Origin: Owenia fusiformis
Lineage: Eukaryota > Annelida > Polychaeta > Sabellida > Oweniidae
Direction of reading: 5' to 3'
Assembly (NCBI GenBank): GCA_903813345.2
Contig: CAIIXF020000001.1
Location: 2,542,001-2,606,000 of the forward strand
DNA: 64,000 nucleotides
Position numbers and translations under genes: made by a program. This document shows, in pieces, positions 1 to 12,158 of the stretch (position 1 is its first letter; every line of letters begins with the position of its first letter). The notes beneath the pieces were generated by a model that saw nothing but the letters and a program-made list of their open reading frames with translations, did no database searches and was not told the origin of the DNA.

Positions 1-1440
1 TCAAGGTCTAAGATTTGACCTTCGATGACCTTTTCAAGTTTTAATATTTATTAGTATTTAACAGTTTAAACACAAACAAATGATAGAACCCACTAGAAAA
101 ATAGTTAACTGTTATCTACACAAGCCATTTGCAAAGTGAATGAGGCATTGACATGCAAAATGTCACACTACCTACCATTTGTTACAGACACTAAACACTG
201 AATGCAGAATGCCAACCACCAGATGCCACCCCAAAATAAGTTGAAGACCATAACTAACTTCCGATAGTAAAAATGACACCAAAAATTATTTTATTCAAAG
301 TAAATTATTTTATTACCCATTTCACTGTATCACAATAAACACACTAAACAATAATAAAAATTAGATAGAATATATACCTCTTTATTCAACATATTCAATA
401 TTCGCCACTTTTAAAATATAAAGAGTAAAGGAATGTATTATGCATATTTTAATAAAATATCACATTATTATATCAGCATACACGATAACATTATACCTCA
501 TATTCTTACTCAATTTTTCACATCCCTTATGTTTAGTAGGTGAATACTGTAAAAGTAGGAGTGCAAACATTTTTTTTTGAAAAGTTACATCTTAAAGACT
601 TGCTTTTTCAACTAGTGTTAAGGAAACAAAAAGTAAATAATAGGAGGAGGACCTTTTTTAAGCTTAAGTTCTATCCTTTCCTAATAAGGCCAAGCATATT
701 TTTATTCAATAAATGTTTAGTTACACTTAGACCCACAACAGAAGATTTAATCATTTAAAATAAAATCTGGATGTTCTCAGTTCTAGTATAGCTATTAAAT
801 TACCCTTCCTCTAGTTATCTAGCTATCTAGATCATATGCTATGTATGAAAACTACTGAGTTACTCCCTGCTGAAGGACAAGGGCACAGCCGATGCTTCCA
901 CTCTGTTGTGTGTCTAAGTGGTTATGGGACATGAACACTAATAATAAATACATTTACATGAATAATCACTTCCCTAGACCAACACATACAGTAAAACCTG
1001 TATATACAAACATCTCTCTGATCTGAATACCTCTCAATGTAAGATATTTTCTCTGATTGACTTAAATGTTTATAAAGCCTTGAAATGTGAACATCAAATA
1101 ATCTGAACACTTTTGGCCAGTCTCAGAGCCTTTGAAGATGCAATATTGAGATATTCCCTATTTATACAAAAAAAAACTGGATTTTAGTTTGCTCATTTAA
1201 GTGGACTATTTTTCAATGGATTTGAATCTGAGCTTTGCTATTTCAAGTACATGTACAAGCGCTTTGAATGAGTTAAATAGTCATCATAACACCAGGAAAA
1301 AGTTTGCAATTTTTTCAGTTAATAAATACTTCAACCCATAAAAATGATTGAGTAATGTACACAAGTCTTTTTTTACAAAACAAAGTCTGTGAGTTACGTA
1401 AAGAGACTTTATGGATGCCATGTATTTGAACTCCTTTAGG
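1..1440. other. Gene-free flank, AT-rich
   Basis: No coding region is seen. The first 40 bases belong to a dispersed repeat with the words AGATTTGACCTTC and ATGACCTT, which recurs as decayed tandem arrays near 23.7-24.4 kb and 36.5-37.1 kb. The rest is AT-rich unique-looking sequence. The part next to 1445 is presumably the 3' untranslated region of the minus-strand gene that ends there. Confidence 0.6.
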
Positions 1441-1444
1441 ACCT

Positions 1445-2977
1445 CTACCCATCATTACTTTCACTTTCATCATCACTGAAATTAATCTGTGAAGGCAAGG
1501 ACATAAAATTCATTAGACTCATGCCGCCACTAGGCTGGCTTGACCTACTGGCCTCTTGGAGTCGCCTCTGTACCTCTAAACCAAGCCTGTCTGACTCTTC
1601 ATGGATATTCTCATTGAGTTCCTGAAAGCGTTGCAATATGGAACCAAACGCAGGATTGGTGATGACTGCTGGATTTAGACCTGGTATGTTGGGAAGTGGA
1701 GCCTGAATGAGTGTGCTAGTGTCCGTTTCCATTGGGGTTTCAATTTCCCTTTCCACAGGGGTTTCAGGCTCCACTTGGGCTTCTTTTTCAATTGGGCTTT
1801 CAATGGCTTTAGTAAAGTGGGTTGGTGGATTTTCTTTCGTCTCAATTGGTTCTGACTTTATGGATGGCGAAATACTTTCAGATGACTGTATCTCAGTGCC
1901 TAATAAGGAATGTGGAGTGGGTTTGGCAACAAGATTGGGTAAGCCTGGTTTTGGAATGAGGGTAGGCATTCTGGTGGGCGGTTTATTGGTGGAGGGTTGA
2001 GACGAGACTATGTTCGAAGCCTGTGAGGTGCCTGTTGACTGGACCATTTGGAACTGTAGGGGCATTCGTGCTGGTAAAACTGCTGGCTGACATTGTTGCA
2101 CAGGAACTGCTACAAAAGGTTGTGACTGACCTGGTAAAGTTCCCACTGGAACAAGGATCATATTGCTACCTGGTTTCAATGGTAGAGGCGGGGCAACTTG
2201 TCTGATTGGAGCAGACATTTGGATCTGTGTTTGCACCTGGGTAGGACTACGAGCTACACTGGCACCGATTAATGGGGCAAGTTGTCTGATTGGAGCAGGC
2301 ACTTGGGTCTGTGTTGCCACCTGGGTAGAACTAGGAGCTACGCTGACAGGAAGTGATGGGGCAACATTTTTCTGATTAATTGGAGTAAAATTAGGCGTGG
2401 TGTTTGAGTGGACCAGCCTGGTCTCACCAACAACTGAAGCCTCTGATAAAAGAATGGTTTCTGGCAACTTGGATGTTGACTCGTTTGATTGGATAACTAT
2501 TGGCGATTTAGTCGATTCACCAGATTTTTGATCCTCAGTCTGTTGCTTCATACAGTAGGTAGTTTCTTTGGCTGCCTTATCAAGAGATCTCATTGCATCT
2601 ATGGTGCTCCCATGAAACAAAGGTATTCCTTCTGTACGGACATTCTGATTCTCAAAGAAACGTATCAGGTCCACATAATGTGCCCTAAGATTTTTTCTCA
2701 GACGTTTATCCGTATCACGATCATACGAAGTCTTATGCAGTCTAAATTCAATGGCATATTTTAGAGTGTTTAGTACATATTCAATGTGTTGTATCAGCTT
2801 TGGTAAAAGTTCATATTCGGGCCTTGTTGATAATTGTATCTTTAACCTCTGGACTAAATCCATGGATTCTGGACTGTAGATTTGGTGAACAATCTGGTTG
2901 TGTGTCTCTGTTAAACAGTTTTGTATGTGCCATGCAAGAGATCCTGGAAGCAAACAAACCTCAATGGTTTCAGTCAT
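1445..2977 (-). CDS. Unrecognised 510-aa Pro/Gln/Ser-rich protein
   Basis: One long open reading frame of 510 residues begins with ATG at 2977. Just upstream in transcript order is a plausible acceptor (TTATCTAG then GAGAATG), so a 5' untranslated exon is likely, and an in-frame stop lies further upstream. Residues 1 to about 150 are helical-looking and charged. Residues about 150-420 are low complexity, rich in P, Q, S, T and V, with two imperfect copies of a QVxTQxQVPAPIRQ-type unit and an IKSEPIE motif that fits the SUMO consensus. The C-terminus has a predicted coiled-coil (about 445-475, FQELNENIHEESDRLG) and an acidic tail FSDDESESNDG. This composition suggests a nuclear or chromatin-associated scaffold, but that is inference only and I do not recognise the family. 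It is on the same strand as the zinc-finger gene and lies downstream of it, with incompatible splice phase, so I treat it as separate. Confidence 0.7.
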   Translation of the reverse strand: MTETIEVCLLPGSLAWHIQNCLTETHNQIVHQIYSPESMDLVQRLKIQLSTRPEYELLPKLIQHIEYVLNTLKYAIEFRLHKTSYDRDTDKRLRKNLRAHYVDLIRFFENQNVRTEGIPLFHGSTIDAMRSLDKAAKETTYCMKQQTEDQKSGESTKSPIVIQSNESTSKLPETILLSEASVVGETRLVHSNTTPNFTPINQKNVAPSLPVSVAPSSTQVATQTQVPAPIRQLAPLIGASVARSPTQVQTQIQMSAPIRQVAPPLPLKPGSNMILVPVGTLPGQSQPFVAVPVQQCQPAVLPARMPLQFQMVQSTGTSQASNIVSSQPSTNKPPTRMPTLIPKPGLPNLVAKPTPHSLLGTEIQSSESISPSIKSEPIETKENPPTHFTKAIESPIEKEAQVEPETPVEREIETPMETDTSTLIQAPLPNIPGLNPAVITNPAFGSILQRFQELNENIHEESDRLGLEVQRRLQEASRSSQPSGGMSLMNFMSLPSQINFSDDESESNDG

Positions 2978-5277
2978 TCTCCTAGATAACCAAACTCAGG
3001 AGAAAATTAGTAATTTGCATTCTACATTCCTAAATACCCAATTATACACACTATTTTCAAATATCAAATCTCATTTCTAACGAAAACAAATATTTGGATG
3101 CATTTCGTAGAATAATGGGGTCACTGCACATAACCCCTATCTAAGCCTATCTTGCTTAAAACTCTTAAATATTCTTCAAAGTATAATTTGACATTGAATT
3201 AGTTATTGTAAACCTAAAAATAATCTGTTCTGGACATATGGGTTATTATTCATTTTGTAATTGATGTTTTTATGAACATCAATTACAAAATGACAAATAA
3301 ATAAATAAATGGCCCCTTTGGGATGAAAGGGTTAATACTTATTTTTGCATTCACCAAAAATTCAAATTAAATTCTGATTCTAAAAACTGTCACTCTCAGC
3401 TTTCCAATGGTGTATCAGAACCTTAGTGCAGGTGAAGTCATTTATTTGACCCTCGTTTGCTCTACTATAAGGATCTTACCTCCAAAAGTTGAATTACAAT
3501 GCTTGGCCTCCATGATGGCATCCAACAGAGCTTGGTTATGTGTCTGCAACAAATATCATGAACTTCAAAAGTATGTCTGACTTAACCTCAACGAGAGCAA
3601 CAGAAACTCCACAGAGAAGCAAATCCCAACGAACAAAACATGTTTTGGTAAATAGTGGCCTCTTGATAATTTCTTCTTGAATAGAGCTCCCTTGTCCCAA
3701 TGTCCCCAGGTATCAGCATAAAGAATCTGAACCAAATCTGTCCACTGGTATTTGAGTTATGAAGGATTACATTTTTTATGGTGGCAATTTTGAGTTTTCA
3801 AAGATTAGATTTTTTACCAAAAATGGCAGCTATTTTGAAATTCAGCTTTCATCTTCAAATTTATTCTTGGGTAGAGTTCCTTTATCTCTAGAGCTCTCTA
3901 GGCATCAACATAAAGAATCTGAACCAAATCTGTCCACTGGACTGCAATTTTGAAATTCAACTGTCATCTTGAAAATTTATTCTCAAGCAGAGTTCCTTTA
4001 TCCCTAGGCATCAGCATATAAAATTTGAGTTATCAAAGGGTACATTTTTCATTAAAAAAATGGTGGACAATTTTAAGTAATCAAAGATTATGTTTTTCTA
4101 ATGAAAAATGGTGGCCATTTTGAAATTTGGTAGCCCTCTTGCATGACCAGAGCTCATTTGTCCATCTACTGATAATTGGATTCTCAAAGATTACAGTTTT
4201 TACAAAAAATGGTAGCCAGTTTGAAATTCAGCTGCCATCTTGAAAATTCCTTTGCGGCCAGATTTCCTGTGTCCCTAGGCATCAGCATATAAAATTTGAA
4301 CCAAATCCATCAACTAGTATATGAATTATCAAACATTCGAACATGACTGTATTCACGCCTTCTATAAACTGTAAACAAAGTCAACATTTCATCCGGGGTA
4401 TATTCACGATCAATACCCCTGGTAATACGTGTAATGTGTGACGTCATAACGGTGGATCATAGTAATGGTGGACCATCGAAACATTTTGGTGAGTTTTCAT
4501 GTACGAATCGTAATATAAACCTCAGAGCAGGGGTTATTTTGTCGAATACATCCCTTAGAGCTAAGCACAAAAGCTTTCGAACGCCTCACTGCCTAGGCCT
4601 GCGGGGTGTATTCGACAATATTACCCCTGCTTTTCAGTCTATATTTCTTAATTACATTTTTTTATGAAAAATGGCAACCATTTTAAATTGAGGGGACATA
4701 TTGAAAATTCCTTCTCGAGCAGAGGTTCTACACCCATAAGGCATAAGCCTATAAAATTTAAAATGAATTTGTCAACAAACAGCAAATGGACAGATGGACA
4801 GCTTTCCTATATCCCCCTTGAACTTCGTTCGGTGGGATAATAAGGTCAATATATATACATGTACTATGAATAAATTTATAGCTAGTCTTTAACTAACTGA
4901 TGAAGAACAGAAAACAACAACACTATAAATCTTGTGAATTTGTGAATTCTAACATATACAGAATGTTGGATAAACATTAGATGGCTAGAATCAAATGTCA
5001 GTTTAACTTGGAAAAATTTAAGAACACTGAGCAATTTTTTTGTTGCTATTGAAATTACATGAAAATGTTGAAATTTTCAATACAACATTATACTTTCTTT
5101 TAAAACTAGGCCCATGAGCGAAAAATGATTAAAACTATGCATTAGGATCAATGGAAATGACTCGCTGGAAGTTGTCAGGAAAATATTCGAAGTAACTTTA
5201 ATTCGAGCATAATCAAAAGAATTACAAGAAGGACATTTTTGAGACACCCTGTGGTCACAAACCAATTAGTTGGAAGA
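2978..5277. repeat. Degenerate tandem repeats with a hairpin insert
   Basis: About 3600-4340 and 4660-4770 hold some six decayed copies of a unit of roughly 110-130 bp, with recurring words such as GGCATCAGCATAxAAAxTT, AAATGGTGGCCATTTTGA and CTTGAAAATTCCTT. They are interrupted by about 320 bp carrying an inverted repeat (4521-4550 against 4600-4634, GCAGGGGTTATTTTGTCGAA). The sequence CTTCGTTCGGTGGGATAATAA near 4820 is a dispersed-repeat end, and an inverted related piece lies at 48285-48310. No coding sequence is supported here, apart from a possible terminal exon of the zinc-finger gene just below 5250. Confidence 0.5.
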
Positions 5278-8200
5278 TCAGTTGCATTTTTTGATTACCT
5301 TGTACCAATCCTTTATGTTTGGTTGAATAGCTTTCACATCAGTTTTGTTGTCCTTAAGAATACTGCATGCTATGGTGCCCAATAGGGGATGTTCAAGGGC
5401 AGCATGCTTCTGCATCTCTCCTGGGTCATTGAGGCAAACCTTACACATGTTGCACACATACAGGATCTTATTCTTCAGGTGCATTTCCCTGGAATATAAT
5501 TGGACAGTAAACATGTTGCACACATACAGGATCTTATTCTTCAGGTGCATTTCCCTGGAATATAATTGAACAGTTTACATGTTGCACACGTACAGGATCT
5601 TATTCTTCAGGTGCATTTCCCTGGAATATAATTGGACAGTAAACATGTTGCACACATACAGGATCTTATTCTTCAGGTGCATTTCCCTGGAATATAATTG
5701 GACAGTTTACATGTTGCACACGTACAGGATCTTATTCTTCAGGTGCATTTCCCTGGAATATAATTGGACAGTTTACATGTTGCCCACGTACGGGATCTTA
5801 TTCTTCAGGTGCATTTCCCTAGAATATAATTGGACAGTTTACATGTTGCGCACATACAGGATCTTATTCTTCAGGTGCATTTCCCTGGAATATAATTGGA
5901 CAGTTTACATGTTGCCCACATACGGGATCTTATTCTTCAGGTGCATTTCCCTAGAATATAATTGGACAGTTTACATGTTGCGCACATACAGGATCTTATT
6001 CTTCAGGTGCATTTCCCTGGAATATAATTGGACAGTTTACATGTTGTGCACATACAGGATCTTATTCTTCAGGTGCATTTCCCTAGAATATAATTGGACA
6101 GTTTACATGTTGCGCACATACAGGATCTTATTCTTCAGGTGCATTTCCCTAGAATATAATTGGACAGTTTACATGTTGCGCACATACAGGATCTTATTCT
6201 TCAGGTGCATTTCCCTGGAATATAATTGGACAGTTTACATGTTGTGCACATACAGGATCTTATTCTTCAGGTGCATCTCCCTGGAATATAATTGAACAGT
6301 TTACATGTTGCACACATACAGGATCTTACTCTTCAGGTGCATCTCCCTAGAACACAATTGTACAGTTTACATTACCTAGATTTAAACCTGTTTAGTTCAC
6401 AGCGTGCAATAATAAAGGACATTGTTCATCATGTGCATCTCCTTAAAATACTATAGTACAGTTCACATGTAACATTCATATTAAAAAGAATTAATCAAAA
6501 AATAAAATAATATAAAAGACCTTAAATTTATTGTACAGTTCACATGCTGCAACAATACTGGACATTGTTCTTCTTATTTTCTAATTTGTGTAACATAACC
6601 AACTTGTTCTTAGAGGCTTCAAAATAAAGATTTTCAGAAAAACCAGTGGCAACATTGACTTGTAAATTTAAGAGCATGGGTTCTATCATTTATTTTGTTC
6701 CTACTACTTACTAATTTGTTTAAACTTAAAGAATATACATAGACATTTATAAGGTGTTCATTGTTGGCGCCCACTATACATAGAGGTTTATGCTATTTAC
6801 ATACCTGTGTTGGAGAAAGAGCTTGGGCTTGGTATAGAACCTCTGGCAGACTGGGCACACATATAGATGGCGCTCTGTGCTATGTTTCACTGCCTCAGCA
6901 GAACTACAGAAGGTTTCACAACATATCTTACACACAAAATGGTTGTCAGTGGTGTTACCATTAACAATTGCATCTTTTGCCTTACGTTTTGTCTGTTTCG
7001 TATTCAAATTACAATCATATCTATGAGAATCTAATAGGGCCATCTCACAAAAAGTATTTTCAAGACTAAATTGTTTTGAACGTTGAATTTTTACTGCGCA
7101 TGAGTTCTTAACACCAACATTTGTGACAGTAGAAAGATGGTGTTCTTGGACCGCTTTTGCATTTGGAAATACCATATCACATAGAGTACACACACATTTT
7201 GTCTCAGTTTTGCCACACAACTGACGATGTAACAATAACCCATAATTATTGTAGCACCATTTGTCACATGTTTTACAGTTGAATGTTTTTTGATCATGGT
7301 GATAAGAATGCTGTTTGAACTGTTTTTCATTTTCGTGAACTAACCCACATTGAGTGCAGTACTTTTTATTCCGTTTGAACTTGCATACCAACCTGTGAGT
7401 GTACCATATGTGTCCCGTATCCGCTTGTCTACTACCTGCTCCACATACTCTGCAGAATGCCTTACAATACACAGCGCAATCGTTGACCCAATGCTTCACA
7501 ATACTCTCCTCTGAAGTAAAAGCAACTGAACAACACGGACACTTCTGGAACACATTACGGCTATTGTCAGTTGTAATATGTCCATTAGACTGAGAGTTCA
7601 TCTCTTTGACAGGTTCTTTTGATTTTGGCTCTTCCTCATCATTTTCGCCTGGTTGCTTGTCAAGAGAATCATCCTCTACATCCTTCAGAGAGTATGGAGT
7701 AGATATAAGACAAAGAGCCTTGCCTTCTGGGGCATCTGCATCATAATTGCAATCTACATCTATAGGCTCATCTTTGACGGTTATGGTGTCAATAGGTTCA
7801 TCTTTGATGGTTATGATATCAATGGGTTCATCTTTCACTGTAACTGTATTCTCATCAGTAGATTGAGTCTTGCCTGCAAGAACATGAGATTCAGATACCT
7901 TGTTTGAAGGCATCATTTGTTCATCAATATTTTCTACTGCTTCTCCCATTGCCTTTAACTTCGCTTCAAAGTCGTCTTCTTCATCATTTTGTATTTCACT
8001 AAAGCACTTACTGTATGATTCTGGTGCAGATATTTTGAATTTCATAAGCAGGTCTTTTCCTTCATCTTCACTCAATAAACAGACTTCATTATCTGGGATC
8101 TTTTTTCCCCATGCAAATTCTCCAACATGAATGAATTTATCTTTTGATTTTTCCATTTCATCGTCCTTTTCTGTTTTAACAGAATGATTTGCATAACACA

Positions 8201-11200
8201 GCCTTTCGTGTACTTCCTTAAATCTTTTGTTTTTACAGGGGAAAAGACAGTGTTTGCAAGACACGGATTTATCTTTTTCACATTGTAACTTGTGAGCATC
8301 TAGTTCACATTTGTGCTGAAACACTGTAAAACATTCGAAACAAGTATGTAATTTCCCATCAAGTTTAGATTGGCATTCTATTTCGTGGTGCATAAAGGGT
8401 TTCTTACCATTCTTGACATCAAACTGAATCGCACAACCTCTACATCTTTTCTTTGCATGCTCTTTCAGACACGAACAATGATGTTGTCTGAGCTTGCTAT
8501 AGGGCTTCACAAAATAACAGTTGATACATCTCAGGCCTACGCTTCCATCAGGTTTTACATTCGAATACTTCCCACTGGTGATTCCATTTCCACAAAATAA
8601 ACATGGCCAAGTTTCTCCAAGGCAAGATATGCACTTATCAATATTTGGTAATAGTTTAGCCTCAGTCGTTTTTATATAATGTTCTGTCGTGCAATTTGAG
8701 CTCTCACATTTTGTATATAGCTTTCCCTTAATATACTTTAACCTATTTTTTCCTTCACATGTGACTTGGATTTGAGACCTCGACTTTTGGACAGATTTTT
8801 TGTCACAGTTATCCAGATGCTTCTTAGCCATTTCTTTAGATTTAAAAGTCTGCTTGCAATACATGCATATAACATGAAATACACTGGCTACACAATCATC
8901 CTCATGGTGGAGCCATTGATAAGCATTCACCAACTGAAAAGCACAGAGCTGACATTTCATTTGATCTGTAGAACATTCAACAGTGTGTTCCTCAAGATGC
9001 TTTTGGGTACGAAGGAGCCTTTCACAAAGAAAGCACTCATATCTTGGTGTCTCTAAACACCCAACCTCATGCTCATCAAGTTCTTTCTGGCTTGGAAAAG
9101 CATCTCCACATCTCGTGCAGACAACAAGACCATCAGTGTCCAAGCTGCACACAACACAGTGCTTATTATAAGCATTCTCCTTGGAAGGTAAAAACAGTGT
9201 CATACAAACTCTACACCCAACAACTTTTGATGCTGGGACACAAGATGACTTTTGATGTTCGAGGAATGCCTGCTGAGGAAATGATTTCCCACAGCCAATG
9301 CATAAATGTAAATTTCCATCAACAACTTCAACATCATTATCTCCCTTCATATCTAGATTTCCTTTTGGTTGTGCATGTTTTTTCTGAATAAGGCTAACTG
9401 TACTAGTTTTCCTAGCAGCATCTGTTGAAGTTGAAGTTCCATCAGCAGGCTTTGGAATGATCATGGTTGGAGTTACACGCTTGGTATGTGCTGAATTAGT
9501 TTTAGGTAAAGAGGATATGACACGAGAAGTTGTAGACTGCTGGCCCAAAATTGATGAGGAAATATTGTTAACTAATGGCATAACTTCACTTTTTCCTACA
9601 ACATTTATCTGTGGATTTGTGTTCCCAGTTGAAGCAGATATTTGAAGTATTTTAACTGTATCATTAGTTATGGGTCCCATTTTTGGTAATTGCAGAGTTA
9701 TAGGCCCATTTATATTTCCCTTCACCACCAAGGCAGCAACAGTTTGACTTCCAGGAGTGACCGATTCTGAAGTATTCACTTTTGACTGTAAACTCAAAGG
9801 TTTCGACTGGCCAAGTTGACTGTTTGGTGAATGCTGAAGTTCACACCTCTTCATATGCTTCTTTAGTTGCTGTTTAAAAAAGATTCTGTTACAATGTTGA
9901 CATTTCACCCTTGAAGACTGCTTATTGTCATTGCCTCCGTACAGATTTCCCTCTTTGCACTGCATTTGATGGTGGCCTAAACACAATGGATTGTAGTAGA
10001 TGTAGCCACAAAACTTACAAGGGTACATTTTATTATCTTGAACATGTTTAGTTCTCATCTTACAGTTAGCCCAATGCTTGTGCACAAATTCATCAAGAAA
10101 GACAGTCTTACACAGCATGCATTTTAATCTTAGTGGATTTGCGTTATAATCTAAGACTGCTACGTTTCTAAATATCCAGCAGTCTTTCTCATGTTCAGCG
10201 AGTAGACGTGGAGTTGGGTAGACTCTGGTCTTTGAGCAATGGCAACAAAAGACTGTTTCTCCAGTTTTCCCATGTAATGATCCACAGCGTCCTTCATGAC
10301 TCAAAACATGATGAGGCTCTGTGAACTTTCTGTTACAAAATCTGCAATCTATCCACTTTATGTTTGCACTCTCTCTTTGACTAATTAGCTCAAGTTCATG
10401 ATCTGTAACCGAAAGAGCTGTATTGACTACATTCAACATTTCTTCACAAGCATTCTCATCCATTAAATCATCCACAATTACTACATCATTAGATTTTCCA
10501 TCTAATCTTGGCTTTTTATTTCTTGAACTAGCTTTATTTGGACTTCTTTTCCTAGATACTTTACTTATTTCAAAATCTGGATCATCCCTGATATCATCAG
10601 CTTGCCCTGGTTTAATAAGGTCATCTGAGTCTGCAGTATCACTAGAATAATTATAATCAGGATCTTCATCTTCATTTGTTACGTTATCTTCTGTTATTGT
10701 CTCATTATCATCATTCTCAGTATCATTCATGTCACCCAATCTTCTACACCCAAACTTCTGATGACTTTTGAAAGTGGTGATTCTCCCAAAGGACTTGCCA
10801 CACTCACATTTAAATCTTTCCTCGTTTTCATTAATCTTCGCTTTTTCATTGACCATTTTTGTATTAGTTGAATCCTCAGTATTTTGTTTAATATTATAAT
10901 TGCTAGGTGAGGATTTGTCTGTCGCCCTTTTCAAAGCAGCATGTGGTAGACTAGGGCAAGTGGTCAATTTAATACTATGGTCCTCCATGGATGGCTTACA
11001 TATCGCTTCAGTGGGTTTAAATCTAGGTCCGCATGGAGTCTTTTGAATATCAGAAAACATGGTATGTTTGAGTGGAGTATTGTCTTTAGCTGTAAGAGTT
11101 CTGGGGCCACAAGTCTTTTCTCTAGCAACTTGAGGAAGTATTTTATATTTATGTTTGAGTCCTTCTTTAGATGGCTCTTTATCTTTTTTCGCTCCCAGTA

Positions 11201-12158
11201 TTCCTCTTGTTACATTATATCTTGTTTCATCAACTGGTAACACAGGGGCATTGGTCTTGGCATCGAATATTTGAGAACTTCTTTTCACCCTTTCATTTGG
11301 TAAATCTGGAATGTTAAGTTTGAAGGATAACTCTTCACTATCATTCTCATCAATCTCCTTTTTTATAACCACTTCATCGGGCTCAGCCTTGACAGCGGCA
11401 TAACATATTTCATTTTTGTTATCTTCCATGGTGTCAGAAGGAGATACGACACATAAAGGTCCTTCACACATTTCCATATGTCTGTGGACTTGGAGTATGT
11501 TCACAAATTTTGCTGAACATTCACACTCATATATGTAATGTGTTTTTCTCAAAGTTGGTGACAATTTTCCATATTTCCCAGTACAATCTACTCTGTGATT
11601 ATAAAATGATGTCATATTCGCGAAGAGTAGTTTGCATGCACATTTAATTGTTGGCCCATTGTAAAATATTTGATTTCTATTGACATCCTGATCAATACTA
11701 TTTCTGCTCTTTGTTCTTGGAGCCGTATTATCATCATTAGCATCCACTTGATTCAAATTGATCTTATCTGCATTTGCACAATCAACAATTCCATCAGTAC
11801 CACCATTGTGAAATAGTTTCAAATTATCAGTAATAGCATGGACACAACTTACTACATGTTGCTCCCAATCCTTTTGATTTGTAAATATTTCAGTTGAATT
11901 ACATCTACTTGAACATTTCAATTCACCATTCATAGATTTCAATGTGGCAAAGTTGACACTAGCTACATCATTAACTACCTTAGGTGTAAGAACTATGGGG
12001 CAAAAGATGCAAGAATGATTCTTCGTGACTGAAACACATGACTGACAAGAATTATTAGAATTTAAAACACCACTTTCACCTTTCCCACATGTGTGACATA
12101 TGTTACCCTTCTGTATAATGCCATCCAAGCCTGGGTCCCTGGCACATTGTTTTGCCAT
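5278..12158 (-). CDS. Giant multi-C2HC/C2H2 zinc-finger protein, two coding exons
   Basis: Exon 1 is 12158-6805 (donor GTATGT, phase 2) and exon 2 is 5488-5278, giving about 1854 residues. The join restores a perfect finger, CPVCQRFYTKPKLFLQHREMH (C-x2-C-x12-H-x3-H): the first His is in exon 1 and the second His in exon 2, which is strong support for the model. I count about 20 finger-like units. Most are C-x2-C-x12-H-x4-C (C2HC) rather than C2H2, for example CIGCGKSFPQQAFLEHQ ending in SSC; the last three are classical C2H2. Between fingers lie acidic and S/T-rich linkers, a basic stretch (SRKRSPNK...RNKKPR, a likely nuclear signal) and three tandem VKDEPID-type SUMO-like motifs (7755-7850). 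A nuclear, nucleic-acid-binding regulator is likely; the target is unknown. ATG 12158 follows an acceptor-like CTGTACCAG, so a 5' untranslated exon is expected. The end is uncertain: either TGA at 5278-5280, or splicing at 5297 (AAG/GTAATC) into sequence near 5246. Confidence 0.8.
5437..6369 (-). repeat. 66-bp minisatellite made from the zinc-finger exon-2 acceptor
   Basis: About 14 copies of a 66 bp unit. Read on the minus strand, each copy is intron end (CAATTATATTCCAG or ...TCTAG) followed by the first ~40 bases of exon 2 (GGAAATGCACCTGAAGAATA onward). The copy nearest the coding exon is the true acceptor (exon starts at 5488). Upstream copies differ by only a few bases, and all keep AG. 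Because 66 is a multiple of three, use of the next acceptor (5554) would insert 22 residues in frame. Most further copies carry an in-frame TAA. Decayed copies continue to about 6590 with growing divergence. Confidence 0.9.
6370..6600 (-). repeat. Decayed outer copies of the 66-bp repeat
   Basis: Words such as TACAGTTTACAT, GTACAGTTCACATG, GGACATTGTTC and CATGTGCATCTCC recur at roughly repeat spacing, but with many substitutions. They look like older copies at the exon-1 side of the array. The rest of the intron, up to 6804, is unique-looking. Confidence 0.5.
7755..7850 (-). repeat. In-frame triple VKDEPID coding repeat
   Basis: Three near-identical tandem units inside zinc-finger exon 1 encode the (V/I)KDEPID motif separated by I/T-rich spacers. 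Each fits the hydrophobic-K-x-E SUMO acceptor consensus. VKAEPDE and IKKEIDE occur elsewhere in the same protein. SUMOylation is inferred from the motif only. Confidence 0.6.

Noticed and set aside
1707-2375. Several plus-strand frames opposite the 510-residue protein
   Set aside because: Shadows of the minus-strand coding sequence with low-complexity composition.
5579-6295. 238-codon plus-strand open frame of 22-residue repeats (MLHTYRILFFRCISLEYNWT...)
   Set aside because: It is the antisense of the 66 bp acceptor minisatellite; regularity comes from the 66 bp period. No start context, domain or neighbouring exon supports it.
1445-12158. Joining the 510-residue protein to the zinc-finger gene as its last exon
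   Set aside because: Exon 2's possible donor is phase 0, whereas the acceptor before the 510-residue frame needs phase 2; joining as phase 0 gives a stop within four codons. A separate gene fits better.
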